Shown: in pieces, positions 32,557 to 44,109 of the stretch
Layout: the number at the start of each line of letters is the position of its first letter
How positions within the stretch are numbered: the stretch's first letter is position 1
Origin: Hyposmocoma kahamanoa
Lineage: Eukaryota > Arthropoda > Insecta > Lepidoptera > Cosmopterigidae
DNA: 64,000 nucleotides
Assembly (NCBI RefSeq): GCF_003589595.1
Contig: NW_020653726.1
Span: 11,572,618-11,636,617 of the forward strand
Direction: 5' to 3'
Notes under the pieces: model-generated
Database searches by the model: none
What the model saw: the letters and a program-made list of their open reading frames with translations, nothing else
Told to the model about the DNA's origin: nothing
Made by a program: the position numbers and the translations under genes

Positions 32557-32763
32557 AATGCACACACTCAACATAGCCCCGCACTAGGGAAACCCTGTGT
32601 CGCGGGTGTCATGGACACACACATAGACAACCACAAATTACACCCAAACTCACGAGAGAAATAATTGTAGGCCATACAACTATTTCTCTCGGCCCGGGAA
32701 TCGAACCTGGGACCTCTGCGTGGCAGTCCGGTATGGTAACCGTTCGGCCACGGAGGCAGTTTA
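32557..32763 (-). repeat. SINE-P copy 1 in R1-group LINE
   Basis: Complete SINE-P (TGCACACACTCAACATAGCC on the plus strand to CGGCCACGGAGGCAGTTTAT). Its tail is a TAAATAAATAATAAATAAAT run. The word CTATGAAG on one side (minus strand) and TTATGAAG on the other suggest a short target duplication around TATGAAG. Confidence 0.85.
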
Positions 32764-32846
32764 TTTATCTTCATAGAAGGAGACCACTGCCTCATGAGAT
32801 TCTTGATCCGCCAGATAACCGCTACTATAATAAATAATAATAAATG

Positions 32847-33052
32847 ACGCATACACTCAACATAGCCCGGCACTAGGGAAACCCTGTGTCGCGGGTGCCA
32901 TGGACACACACATAGACAACCACAAATTACACCCAAACTCACGAGAGAAATAATTGTAGGCCATACAACTATTTCTCCCGGCCCGGGAATCGAACCTGGA
33001 ACCTCTGCGTGGCAGTCCGGCATGGTAACCGTTCGGCCACGGAGGCAGTTGC
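32847..33052 (-). repeat. SINE-P copy 2 in R1-group LINE
   Basis: A second complete copy in the same orientation, ~90 bases away and very similar to the first (shared AAATAATTGTAGGCCATACA). The minus-strand head AACTGCCTCCGTGGCCGAAC joins LINE coding sequence directly. A 171-codon frame crosses both SINEs and the LINE piece and is an artefact of this packing. Confidence 0.85.
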
Positions 33053-33499
33053 CTGCTATGCCTGGCGGAGAGAGATGTCGCACGATCCGGGCAACCAGTG
33101 TATTCCGCTCGGAGGCCCACGCGAGGCACTCCGGAGTATGCTGGGCGGAATCCTGGTCCCTCCCACAGTGGTGGCACTGTATCGTCCGATCCGATTCAAA
33201 TACTCACTGAAGCAACCGCGCTCGGTGAGAATCTGTATCATTCGGAACGTGGTGACGTATTTCCAGCGGCTCAACCAGACTTCGAGGTTGGGCAGGATCG
33301 TGCCAAAAGGGCGCTGCTGGCGTGAGATCCACGGCTGTTCCAGCTTCTCGCGCCACTTCTCAAACGCCCATCGGCGCTCCTGCCACCGCAACTCCGGCGG
33401 CGCAGTTTCCCCCAACTGGCGGAGGCGCATGACTCTACGCTTTTCACAGTTTTAGGAATTGTTTCGGTGTGTTACCATTTTCAAATATATTTTTGCCCA

Positions 33500-34930
33500 C
33501 CAAATCTTTCCCTTCTCTGATCGTGTGTAACAATTATGGAATTTAAATATTAAGCACTCTTTGCTGAGGATTATCGCAATCAGAAAAATAATAGGTGGGT
33601 ACTTTTCGGGCGAGATAAAACAACTGCCAGTCGGTGTTGTTTTACGACTATGAGAGTACCTATTTCGTATTACGCGGTCTTAAGGTCTTGAATGAGATTC
33701 ACTTTTAAAGAAGATTAGCTTTGAATGTTCTTTCAATATCGTTTTGTTTACCGTTGTTTAGACCGACTGTTGGTGATTAAAAACATCACTAAGAAAGTCG
33801 GAGAATTACATAATATTCCCAAGATATGTTAAGCTTAATAATCATGTCAACAACAATAACAATAATGATAATAATAATGTGCCAGACAACCATACCAATT
33901 GCCTGGTCTTACACTAGATAATTCCCTGTGTTATGAGTACAAGAGCACCGGAATTCACAGTAAGACACTTCCCAGAACACCCCAACCAGAACTAATTTAC
34001 AAAAAAAATTGGTTCTACCGTTAGGCCACATAGGTCGTTGATCCGAAGCCGTCCTATGGGTTAACAATGTCGCTGTCATTCTACATAATATGTAGATCAA
34101 ATCACTGATCGGAATAACATACGACATACACATAATCCCTGAAAAAATCCTCTAACAATAATGGATTTATGGCGTTGATGTACATCTGATGTTGGAAAGT
34201 GTTGTTGTTTTTATGTTGCTAAATACGGCTTTCAAATGCCGGTCTTATCCTCAAGTATGATCGACCGAAAGGAATAGAAATAGAATATTGAAATATTACG
34301 GTCCTCTGAAATTTCTATTTCTATTGAACGGTCCAAACACAAAGCCAAGTCCAAGACGTTTCATCTCTTCGTTGAAACAGAGTGGTAACAAAAATTACTC
34401 ACTTGTAAAAATAAATGCTTTTTTCCGTAACAGTCGAAAACCAATTACAACAGTTGGAAACAAATACACTCTACTTTTTTCTCTGTCTCGTAAAATGTGT
34501 AATAAAATGAAAATGTTTTATTCGCACATCAACTAATGAAGTTGTCCTTTTGTTATCTTGAATAGCAAAAGACGTATTCGAATATAAGTATTCTTGTTAT
34601 TTGCACAACAAATTCCGGCTCAGTTTCGCCACTTAAACCAGTGTTTCTACTAATTATCCGTCAAAGTTTTAATTGTGTTATTAAAAGTTTTACAGATAAT
34701 TACGCGGTTAGCCTGTTATTTCTGGTTACATTTGCTTTTTTACTGTTTCTAAAAAAACTGTTTTTGCCATTACTAAATCAACCTTTTCTCATTTTAGTTA
34801 CTAACAATTTGTATATTTACGTATTGGTTAGTATGTAAAACGTAACGCCACTCTATTTTATCATAGTATATTAAGAGTAAGAAGGGCAATTCCCGCCTGT
34901 TCGGCGTAATACGCGTCCCCCTACGTAGTT
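33500..34930. other. AT-rich intergenic stretch
   Basis: Frames of 65-82 codons (e.g. 34288-34536) show no recognisable domain. A block CCCGCCTGTTCGGCG near 34891 recurs near 41630, marking a small unidentified repeat. Otherwise nothing is seen. Confidence 0.4.
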
Positions 34931-34937
34931 AGCGTAT

Positions 34938-35120
34938 TTTTTTTTTTTTTTTTTTTTTATACTTGACAGGCAAATGACTCCACTCCACCTGATGTTAAGT
35001 GGAAAGTGGTATCCAAACGCGAAGGAACCTAGTGCAGCGATGGAATCCTCACTGCACTAGCCGCCTCCACCCTGCCTGCCTACAATATGCCTCTTCACGC
35101 CTCGTTTGAAGGACCCCATA
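34938..35120 (-). repeat. LINE 3' tail, T-run type
   Basis: Starts with a ~20-base T-run (the A-tail of the minus strand), then ATACTTGACAGGCAAATGAC, TCCACTCCACCTGATGTTAA, GTGGAAAGTGGTATCCAAAC, and a GC-richer end CTAGCCGCCTCCACCCTGCC. I recognise this as a common lepidopteran LINE-type 3' end in antisense. It ends at the start of the perfect inverted repeat at 35126. Confidence 0.7.
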
Positions 35121-35271
35121 TCATAAGAAGATACTAAAGGGAGCAACCAAAGAATATCTTCTAATAAAAGTATTTATTTAAAATAAATCAGTAGATATTA
35201 AGTTTTAATAAATACGTGCAGACTGAATATTGATAAATACATACAGATAATAATTACATACATTACATTAT

Positions 35272-35430
35272 ATCGGGTCAGTGTAGAAAACTAACTTTTC
35301 TATATTTCTCGGGTCTGGGTGTTTGTGGTACCTTCGTTGTTTCCGATTTCCGTACTACAAGTGTTTTAGCTACTTACTTTGGGGTTAAGAGCAATGCATG
35401 TAATGTTGTGATAGAGTTGTTACATTGTTA
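35272..35430 (+). repeat. SINE-S body, headless copy
   Basis: Begins ATCGGGTCAGTGTAGAAAAC, continues TCGGGTCTGGGTGTTTGTGG and TGGGGTTAAGAGCAATGCAT. The tRNA-like B-box head seen at 28722 is missing; the sequence starts right after the left arm of the inverted repeat. Confidence 0.65.
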
Positions 35431-35499
35431 TTTTTGTTGTTACCTACAGGTTGTAAATATAATTTAAAAAAAAGGTGTTGTTGAAGTAATCTTTGTTAA

Positions 35500-35787
35500 A
35501 TGCAGTAGGTACTGTCGCCCCTTGTGTTTCTCTGATACCCTCATACTAAACATCTCATCCTTCCAACTTTCATTCCAATTCTTTTACCATGTCTACGATC
35601 AAACCGAGAATTTTCTCTCTGAGTCTATTCGATAATCCCCTTCCCTCGATTCTTTCAAGCGACGTGTCAAGGATCATTGCCTAAATTCTTAAGTTTCATT
35701 TTTTCACCCCCATTCCTTTAATTATTTTCTGTGCTTTTATTTTTCCTTCAAACTATATAATTCTACTACAGTGTATTATAAATTATC
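35500..35787 (+). pseudogene. LINE C-terminus and 3' untranslated region
   Basis: One frame ends SPSLDSFKRRVKDHCLNS followed by a stop, the typical last residues (S-L-xx-F-K-R-x-V-K) of many LINE reverse-transcriptase polyproteins. An AT-rich untranslated tail follows and runs without a break into the right arm of the inverted repeat. Strong 5' truncation leaves no catalytic residues. Confidence 0.45.
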
Positions 35788-36739
35788 ATGTAATGTATGT
35801 AATTATTATCTGTATGTATTTATCAATATTCAGTCTGCACGTATTTATTAAAACTTAATATCTACTGATTTATTTTAAATAAATACTTTTATTAGAAGAT
35901 ATTCTTTGGTTGCTCCCTTTAGTATCTTCTAAAGTTGCGTGTAAGAAATTGCTACTAGCAATAAATCGGCGCGCTTAACATCACTTTATTATTTTTACTT
36001 AAATAGCTATTCAGTTCAGTATTATTATTGTAATTTTATGCGCAATATTTATTTTATATTTATTATTAAGGATGAGCTCAAAACTAGCCAAGTGTGCCTC
36101 ATTTTCCATGTAATGGTATCTATGTATATACACATTCATTTCTGTTTTTTCTTGGTGGGAATAAATAAATGTACTTGTATTTGGAATTGATTACAACAAC
36201 ATTTTATAATCCAAAAGGACGACTTAATACGTATTCTCCTCATAATTCCAACAATACTTAATTGCTCTTTATGGAAACAAAATTATATAAGTAGTTTTTA
36301 GTATAAATATTTTTTTATACCTTAATAACATTATGTGCCTCGATATGAAAAGCGGAATTTACTACAAATACCCTACACGTAGATTCTTTTGAGGAAATCT
36401 TTTTCTAGTCGATTTATTTCCAGACTAAGGGTAACATATTATAAAGAGCTCTTATCAACTCCGACCGTCATAGTTTACGTGAAAATACTACCTGTGTTTC
36501 GGCCCTTCAGTGGTTTATGTGAAAACCAGATATAGCCGGTATTTAATGTTATAATGTCGACCTGAAGTTGTTTTGGGTTGAATGGAAAGGAAAAACTAGT
36601 AGAGTATTACGGCAGTCATGTAAAATAAATATAAAAGTTATATGTCTGTTTAAGTTATAGAGACAGATACAATTTCGGTTACGTTAGTTTGTTGATTAAT
36701 ATATACGCATAGGTTATTTTGTATACTCTGGTTTTTTTT

Positions 36740-37139
36740 NNNNNNNNNNNNNNNNNNNNNNNNNNNNNNNNNNNNNNNNNNNNNNNNNNNNNNNNNNNNN
36801 NNNNNNNNNNNNNNNNNNNNNNNNNNNNNNNNNNNNNNNNNNNNNNNNNNNNNNNNNNNNNNNNNNNNNNNNNNNNNNNNNNNNNNNNNNNNNNNNNNNN
36901 NNNNNNNNNNNNNNNNNNNNNNNNNNNNNNNNNNNNNNNNNNNNNNNNNNNNNNNNNNNNNNNNNNNNNNNNNNNNNNNNNNNNNNNNNNNNNNNNNNNN
37001 NNNNNNNNNNNNNNNNNNNNNNNNNNNNNNNNNNNNNNNNNNNNNNNNNNNNNNNNNNNNNNNNNNNNNNNNNNNNNNNNNNNNNNNNNNNNNNNNNNNN
37101 NNNNNNNNNNNNNNNNNNNNNNNNNNNNNNNNNNNNNNN
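36740..37139. other. Assembly gap of 400 N
   Basis: Exactly 400 unknown bases. Frames reported through the gap are artefacts. Confidence 1.
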
Positions 37140-37412
37140 TATGAAACTGTCCACACTATAATCTTTTCATATTCAGTGGATGTACCCAGCTTCTTTCTTT
37201 TACATACATCATCTAATGCCTCCACTACATACGATCGGTGTAAGCTGCTGACGATCTAATACTTCATTAATGTACGCTATTTTTAATGGATCCATTACAC
37301 TATATGACACAAACACCCGTACAAACGCTTAAAAGCAACTGAAGAAAATACGTTCCTTTGGCGCCCCAACCCAATTTAAATTGAACGAACTGCGAGATTC
37401 AAAAAACGCGAC

Positions 37413-37727
37413 TCACAAGTCACAAAATTGCGCTCGTCTAGCCTTACCCTTAATAATTTTGTAGCTTCGGTGAGGCTCCGGATTAGTTTGAAATATGTTC
37501 CGAGAAAATGTAGTAGGAAGAATTTCAGGACGATTGGAGAGATCTGTAGTAAACAATTTGTACAGAGCTAGTCGAGTCTTGGAGTACATCAAACGTGTTT
37601 GTAAAAAGAATGAAACACGGAAATATTTTCCATAACGGAACTGGAATAGTTGCGAGCAAGCGGCGCGACGACAATCTTGAGTAATACGGTGTGGAATGCT
37701 TCTCAGAGTTTTACTCAAATTTCTCAT
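37413..37727 (-). CDS. Unidentified 104-codon frame
   Basis: An uninterrupted minus-strand frame beginning MRNLSKTLRSIPHRITQDCR, rich in Arg, Lys, Ser and Thr, in a patch with more CpG than its surroundings. I see no signal peptide, membrane segment or known motif, and no repeat copy elsewhere in the window. It could be an exon, an old retroelement piece or chance. Confidence that it is coding is low. Confidence 0.15.
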   Translation of the reverse strand: MRNLSKTLRSIPHRITQDCRRAACSQLFQFRYGKYFRVSFFLQTRLMYSKTRLALYKLFTTDLSNRPEILPTTFSRNIFQTNPEPHRSYKIIKGKARRAQFCDL

Positions 37728-37799
37728 AAAAAATGAGTTGGCTAAAAGTTATAGAATCTTGCCTCACTAAGTGTATTTAGGAGTATTTTTAAGTCTCCA

Positions 37800-38360
37800 A
37801 ACTTATCATCATCATCTTCATTATATCAGCCGGAAGACGTTCACAGCTGAATATAGACCCCCAAATATTTCCAGATTAGTCGATCGGACGCGGCGTGCAG
37901 CCATCGGTTACCCGCCGCCCTTATCAGGTCATCCATCCATCTAGTAGGGGCTGGCCCACTGAATGCTTTCCGTTTCGTGGTCGAGAACCTTTCTGCCCTA
38001 ACGGCCGTCAGTTCTACGAACTATGTGCCCAGCCCACTGTCACTTCAACTTGCTTATCCTTTTAGCTATGTCGGTGAATTTCGTTCTTCTATGGATCTCC
38101 TCATTTCTGATTCGATCACGTAGAGAAATGTCTCTGTCACTTTGAGCTTTTTTATGGGGCCCATAGTAAGTAACCACATCTCAGAGCCGTAGGTCATCTC
38201 AGTTTTCCCGAAAGCTGTTTTACCGAGTCGGATTCGACGACGATTGACCTCTTTTTCGAAGTTGGCTCTGCCTAATTGGACGGGTTGTCCAAGGTAACAA
38301 CTTCGAGAGTAGAGGTTCTCACTGTTATAGGGTTGGTACGACATGGACATTCGACGTAAG
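37800..38360 (-). pseudogene. RTE-group LINE, C-terminal fragment
   Basis: The plus strand begins CATCATCATCTTCATTATAT, the antisense of a TGATGATGA-type tail, then CAGCCGGAAGACGTTCACAG. Minus-strand translation gives SQWAGHI-type residues, WASP and GRRVLDW-like remnants near 37960-38040, and a 94-codon frame with GKTAFGKTEMTYGSEMWLLT (consensus GSETWTL of RTE elements). RTE LINEs encode an endonuclease and RT only; here just the last third survives, with frameshifts. Confidence 0.65.
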
Positions 38361-38399
38361 TTTCGTTTAGTCCATGTTCATTTTTAAAGCCACCTGCTG

Positions 38400-40030
38400 G
38401 GAAACTCTATCAAAAATTATCAGTATCCCTATAATTACTTAATTTAAATTATACACAGGTCTCACTACATAATATTAAGGGATTATTTGGGTAATAAAAT
38501 AAAGTTATTTGTGTATTCCATTTAATGAAATACATAAATTCGGGTTGGCACAACAACAATTTATGCTATTGGATATTGAACAGTGGAAATATAGACAAGA
38601 ATTCTTCAGTCATAGAAACAACAGGATCTTAACTTATTGTAGGACTGTACACATCGACTGAGAATGCGTAGAAAAATAAATAGGTTTTAGAGCTCATATA
38701 CTCGGTGTTAGTGCAAGAGATCAGCCCCGAGCGACCGCAGCCATGGTAGCTAGTTTTACATCCGAGTCGAGGCCATGATCAATGAGTATATGACTTCATT
38801 GAATAAATAGCAAACGTGGCCGGTCTGCTGCCCGCGACTAGCCGCTTGTTGGAAAACAAGCGCAAGTTTGAGTGTAGTGTCTGTCACGCGATAAAATTTA
38901 TGCCGTAATTATTTACTATACGGAGCGTTTCAAAACCTTATATAGAGCTGTAGTACTTAATTTTAAAAATACACGTTACAGCTCAAGAAACAATTTTGGT
39001 TCGATAGCTATTTGAAATTCAGAACAATTTTCCAACATAAATCGGAAAAAATGATTTTTTTTGTTTGAGGTAGTGGACTGCAGCCAACATGAAAGAACTA
39101 TTCCCAAAATACATAAATATGTACATTCGCTATAGAATGAATATAATTGTATTATTATCAGTCGCTGTGCAATTTTTGTTATTGAATTACATGTTTTAGG
39201 TCTTATGAATGATTTGGATTTTAAATATACAAAGTTATTTTTACATATAATAAGAATAGCATTTTATATACACAGTGAAATTAGTAATATAATTATACAT
39301 TTATTTCATTTATTTATTTTAACATGATTTAGAAGTTACTAAGTCAATGCAATGGACAGCTAAAAAAATGTTTTTCTTTTACGAAATGCTTATACAAAGT
39401 TATGAGATACTCAAAGACGTTATGAGAATTGAGCTTATTAACAACAGAATATTATGAATTACTTTCTTTTAAACGCAATATAATGCTAATAATGCAAGTT
39501 CATTCAATACATGTAGAATATTTTGTTATTTTCTCGTTTTTGTATTTACATAAGTACCTACCGCAGCAAAAATCACCTATATAACGGTATTTATTTTTAA
39601 AGTATTTTTTCTATATATAAACACAATATCACATATGACAACTAACATAGAAAAATCTCAAAAATTGCGTTATAATTATATTTTATACCAAAAATTGCGA
39701 TACATATATATCGTCAGCTAAATTCGTAAACCTCATAATTTGTGTTAATGTGAAAAGCAGAATTACTAGAAATAATTACAAGACAATCTTTGATTAAACC
39801 TCTATTTTGTGACTAAAAAGGCTCTAGAAATTATATTTTAAACTTTAATTGCCCGATATTGCCATTGAAGAGAAAAAAAGAGATGTCGTCTAAAAACGAA
39901 GTTGCGAGCATTTCAAATTTAGCCGACGATATGTCATTCGTATATGATTCAATTTCAAAGTGATAGGACAGCACTGTCACTTTCCAATTAAATCGGTTAC
40001 GAATTACATACTTAATAAATGCAATTTTTG
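38400..40030. other. AT-rich intergenic stretch
   Basis: A GC-richer patch at 38700-38890 (CGACCGCAGCCATGGTAGCT; GACTAGCCGCTTGTTGGAAA) has no recognised identity. The remainder to 40030 is among the most AT-rich sequence in the window and shows no feature. Confidence 0.4.
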
Positions 40031-40036
40031 AGATAA

Positions 40037-40190
40037 TACATAGATAGATAACACTTTATTCAATTAGTATGACACAAATACAGATTGAATACAACAGGAA
40101 CAAATAAAACATTTTTTGTCATAGCAGTGAAATGGCGCTGACTCAACATATGCCTAAGATCCCTAAGGCGCTGGTTTTCAGTCAGAATAA
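40037..40190 (-). repeat. LINE 3' tail with (GATA)n, copy 2
   Basis: Matches 9508-9665: TAGATAGATAACACTTTATT, AATGGCGCTGACTCAACATA and CTAAGGCGCTGGTTTTCAGT. Sense is on the minus strand. Confidence 0.65.
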
Positions 40191-40329
40191 TATGTTAGTT
40201 AATCATGTGCGTTATAGATGCATATCAGTAGAGTATAAACAAATTATTTTTTGAAATGCTGACAAGCTGTTAAACACAAATGTCTGTTGAATGAAACAGG
40301 GTATAATTTGTCTATTACTCGTTACAGGC

Positions 40330-40599
40330 CTACCGCTTAACAGAGTCGGTTCCTAAGATAGCTGCGCGGTATGGAAGGAGTGCAAAGAGTGCCTGCCAAA
40401 TTAGTCAATTGTTGTTATATGAAACGAAGATAAAAAATCTATTTCATTGATAGTAGAAATTAATTCAAAAGCATTTGGAGCTTTTTTTCAATCAACTTGT
40501 TGAAATAATCCCGTGTGCAGCTCGACATAAGTGTTACGTAAACTGTTACTCCTCCCGCACCGCGCAACTACCTCAGGAACTAACTCAGTTAAGCGGTAG
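40330..40599. mobile_element. Possible MITE with 50-bp imperfect inverted ends
   Basis: 40330-40380 (CTACCGCTTAACAGAGTCGG ...) pairs with 40550-40599 (... TAACTCAGTTAAGCGGTAG) with about nine mismatches in 51 positions, mostly transitions. The middle is ~170 AT-rich bases without coding capacity. The target duplication is not evident. Confidence 0.45.
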
Positions 40600-41742
40600 T
40601 CAGTAGTAAACATAACCATGTTGTATGAACCAAGTTACATCTTGTAGTGCTAATTTTTGGTAACACTTCTCTCAATGGATCAAGTGCCGTGGTGATTTTT
40701 TTTGTTCATTTCATTTCTTTAGAGATGCGATTAAAGTCGTTAACACAGGCAGCAGCAGCAAGATTAATAGCCGCTCCTATATACTTTTGTATTGTCAGAA
40801 AACCGCGTGCGTACCACAAGTGTGAAACGATTAATCATTTCGTTCATATAAAAACTCTTCAGTATCAACAAATCAGTAGAACACAAAGTGTTTTATTGTA
40901 GCTAGCTATAAAGTTGATTAAATGCTTATCTAATCACGAATGGTATAAAGAGAAAGATGATTGCGACGTTCCTTTGAAAAGCTGCTGATGCGGCTCGTGA
41001 CGGCTCCGGCTCTTCTGTAATGGAAAACGACAGTTAATTAAATTTTATCAGAATGAAGCCCTTCTAAAATACTATTGGGACAAACTTTTGCGTTCTAGTA
41101 GATGGAGAGATCGCTTATCGGTCTTTACATTTCTTTGCGTTTATGACAGGTGGTGGTAACACCAAGTCCATTCCATTGATTTCATTCAAAAACATTTATC
41201 TTAATTATAATATTTTGACGCTACCTTTAAACCTACATGAGATATGTAAGGCACGCACAATGATAGGGCGTGGCTTGCGCGAGAGCGACATAAAGTGCGA
41301 GATACTGCTATTCTCGCATAGAGATCCCGCGCTTTCACGTCGCGCCCTGCTGTGCTAGCCCTACAGTATTTTTTATAACATGTAATGACGTTGCTACATT
41401 AGGATATATAATTTGTTAAGATGTCCCTAATCTCCTCATGTTGTGATAATGTTACCGCAATATTGATGTAGTAAAGTTATAATTCTTTTTTCAAATCTTT
41501 TACTTTTACCTAATTTTAAATGTCATTACCGTAGTGCTCATATCTAAATTTGCAAATTTAAACATAGTATCTTATGGTGTCGAAGTATTAACATAATATA
41601 ATAAGTTAGTAGCACTTAGTGCAACTCCCGCCTGTTCGGCGAATCAATGCCTACACTTTGCTCAGAGCTCATAGGGTTTTCACATTATTATTTTAGCTGT
41701 ACATCTATATGTTGTAAACATAATTCTAGTGCTATATTGATG

Positions 41743-42475
41743 TAACCTTTGTTAAATGCAGAGCTGCAGAGGAAAGAGTAGAGACGATCAGTTTAGATCT
41801 TAGCTTCAAGATCAACCATGCTAAGACCAAATTAATGGTGGTAGATCGTTTGGACAGTTTGAAGCTGACGGGCTCAACCTTGAAACTGTAGAAGATATAA
41901 TATATTTGGGCATGCATATAAACAACACCGGGTCGTGCGGAAAGGAGATTCGAAGGCGAATAGGAATGGCTAAAGGTGCTATGGCCCAACTATAGACAGT
42001 ATGGAAGGACCGTAACATCGCTCATAAAACCAAGATGACATTGGTGAGCTCTCTGGGGTTAATGTTCAATTATGGGGTGGAAACGTGGACACTAAAAAGG
42101 CGGAACATGACCGCATTGACGCCTTCGAGATGTGGTGCCGGAAGGAAAATGTTGCGAATCCGTGAGACTGATTTTGGCACCAAGACTCAATTCTGCGGGA
42201 TCTTAACGTTCAGACCAGACAATCTAACTATGTCTCCGTAGGATACTTGATCTTTTTATCACATTGCCAGCAAAGAAGAGCACAACCTGGAACAACTAAT
42301 AGTTTCCGGACGGATCGACGGTAAACGTCCGAGTGGTCGCTGTCCTACAAGATGGCCTGTCGAAGTTTGTACGGCTCTTAGCATGAGTCACCAAGATGCA
42401 CTCCACTATGCCGAAAACTGCCATAGATGGCAGTGTCGTCATGCAGAAATTGTTTCCGCAGGGGAGTCATGACCC
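41743..42475 (+). pseudogene. RTE-group LINE, RT C-terminal half
   Basis: Translated pieces in order are: KTKLMVVDR; VEDIIYLGMHINNTGSCGKE; IRRRIGMAKGAMAQL; MTLVSSLGLMFNYGVETWTL, with KRRNMTAL; RILDLFYHIASKEEHNLEQL, with IVSGRIDGKRPSGRCPTRWP; and ALSMSHQDALHYAENCHRWQ. The YLG, ETWTL and GKRxxGRxxxRW blocks define the C-terminal half of RTE-clade reverse transcriptases. One stop and at least two frameshifts inactivate it. The catalytic YxDD lies upstream and is not present. Confidence 0.85.
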
Positions 42476-42479
42476 TTAA

Positions 42480-44100
42480 TAATGAGGAATACGACGCGAT
42501 GGGAAGGAAATACAGTACTTACTTATGATATTTGTATATAAGCATCGCGGGTTTATATTTCGGTTACGTGAGTATGATATGAAATAATAATGAAATAAAT
42601 AAAACTGAACAATTCTAAACTTGAGGCACTCTTGCTCACAACCATAAACACAACAATAAACACGTCTACTATTTGATGTCATTTTTAAACACTAAGCTGA
42701 TGCTTAGTAGCAGAAAAAAAGAAATGCTTTATTCCTATAGCGAATGGTTAGTACGGCGACACGTGCTATGCAAACCGAGTGCACCGCGCGATACATGAAT
42801 ATGTGCGTCCATACAAGGCGCGCGGTGGGCGTGCACACATACAACTTACAAGTCGCGCTGCTACGTTTGTACGGAGCGTTTGTACACTATTTGTCTTATT
42901 ACGTTATGGTATTAATATCGATCGATGTATTACTAAATTGATAAAGGTAGAAACCGAGCACATACAGATACGACTTCAAAACAATCGTACGAAAAAGTAC
43001 TGAAGATATTATTTTTTACAGGTGGATCCTTTTTTTCTATATCTATGGGTGGATCTTGAGTTCCTTTTTTTACGAAATATAAACATTAAGATGTTAAGTC
43101 ACCTTCTGAATAAAACATTTTGTTTGAATTCGTACAACTATACCGTTTTTACTCGTCGTCGTAGGTCGTAGGTAATATGACGTGATCAATCCCAAGACTC
43201 CACTTGCGCCAACGTAAAGATTGCCAAACATAACATAACGTAACATTACCTATTTTTGCTTATAAGATTTTCGTACAACAATGACTGCTCAAAAATGAAT
43301 GTTCCAGTACATTTGCGCAAATAAGGTACCAGGCTTGTGTATTATACTATATAGGACAGCTCATACCACATAATAATTTGAGTAAAGTAAGTTATGGTCA
43401 CATACGTATTTGCAAGAAGGATTTTTTTTATGGCACAGCAGCAGAGCGCCAACTTAAATAGGTACTAATAGGCACACAAAAATGTCAGTAAGTACTTTTC
43501 ATGCCGTAGTGCTTATATTGATTCGACATAAAATGTTCAATGTATGTAAATCATTGAACTTTGTCAGTGCATTGTTGATACTTGTCAATGGAAAAGCAGT
43601 AGGTTTCCAAGTGCTTTCTGTGTAGTTGCCGAACTACATGGAATGCACTTGAAAATCGCTCAGTAAAGCACATTGTTAATTTTTTGATATTCATTTAGCT
43701 AATACTATCATATTCTAATATTTATATTTACGGTAAACTCTATTACTATATGTCCATGAAGGGTTAAGGAAATATTTGTGAGCTGACAACATTTCAATAA
43801 ACCAGAAACATTAACGGTTTGTTTCAAACATAATACTTTTATTTCATTTTGTTAAAGTTGTTTCAAATTCAGACATAAAAGTAGATAGCCAAGATTAAAA
43901 TTACATTTCCGAGTCGTTATTCCAATTTTAACAAAGTTATTAGTTAAAGACTTTTCTGAGAAATGGTAGCTCAGGGTTGTACATAAAATATCTACGTAGT
44001 AATGTAACTGATGGCTATTATATATTGTGTTACTATTTGAAAAATATACGGCAAATTATTGGAAAAAAATATCTAGACGATTAAGCTAAAATGTAATAAT
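42480..44100. other. Intergenic stretch, one CpG-richer patch
   Basis: 42740-42900 is CpG-richer (GCGCGATACATGAATATGTG; GCGCGCGGTGGGCGTGCACA), with 65-74 codon frames of no recognisable type. GGTGGATC is repeated at 43021 and 43048. The rest is AT-rich. Confidence 0.35.
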
Positions 44101-44109
44101 AAATAAACA

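Larger units (their letters stand above)
32170..33440 (-). mobile_element. R1-group LINE, 3' part, split by two SINE-P copies
   Basis: GC-richer than its surroundings. Minus-strand translation gives WAFEKWREKLEQPWISRQQR, PFGTILPNLEVWLSRWKYVT, TFRMIQILTERGCFSEYLNR and IGRYSA in one frame (33056-33430), the C-terminal region of R1-clade reverse transcriptases. The relic continues between the two SINEs as ESHEAVVSFYEDK (32764-32846). After the second SINE it runs on as AVILQKDSYERDRERADPAR and RRR (32490-32555), which fits the basic end of R1-type polyproteins. The remainder to 32170 is 3' untranslated sequence. The Cys/His zinc knuckle after IGR is damaged. It is 5'-truncated. Confidence 0.75.
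35126..35930. repeat. Perfect 143-bp inverted repeat enclosing 519 bases
   Basis: 35126-35268 (starting AGAAGATACTAAAGGGAGCA) and 35788-35930 (ending TGCTCCCTTTAGTATCTTCT) are exact reverse complements over 143 bases by direct comparison. The 519-base middle contains a SINE-S body (35272-35430) and a LINE C-terminus (35500-35690). The right arm continues naturally from the LINE 3' sequence, so the left arm looks like an inverted copy of that tail. Confidence 0.9.

Noticed and set aside
32568..33083. 171-codon minus-strand protein
   Set aside because: The frame runs through two SINE-P copies and a LINE scrap; its repeated PPWPNGYH-type segments are SINE translations.
33009..33455. 148-codon plus-strand protein
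   Set aside because: It is the antisense of the R1-group LINE coding region and a SINE; the minus strand carries the recognisable RT residues.
36650..37225. Frames of 141-191 codons
   Set aside because: They consist almost wholly of unknown bases in the 400-N gap.
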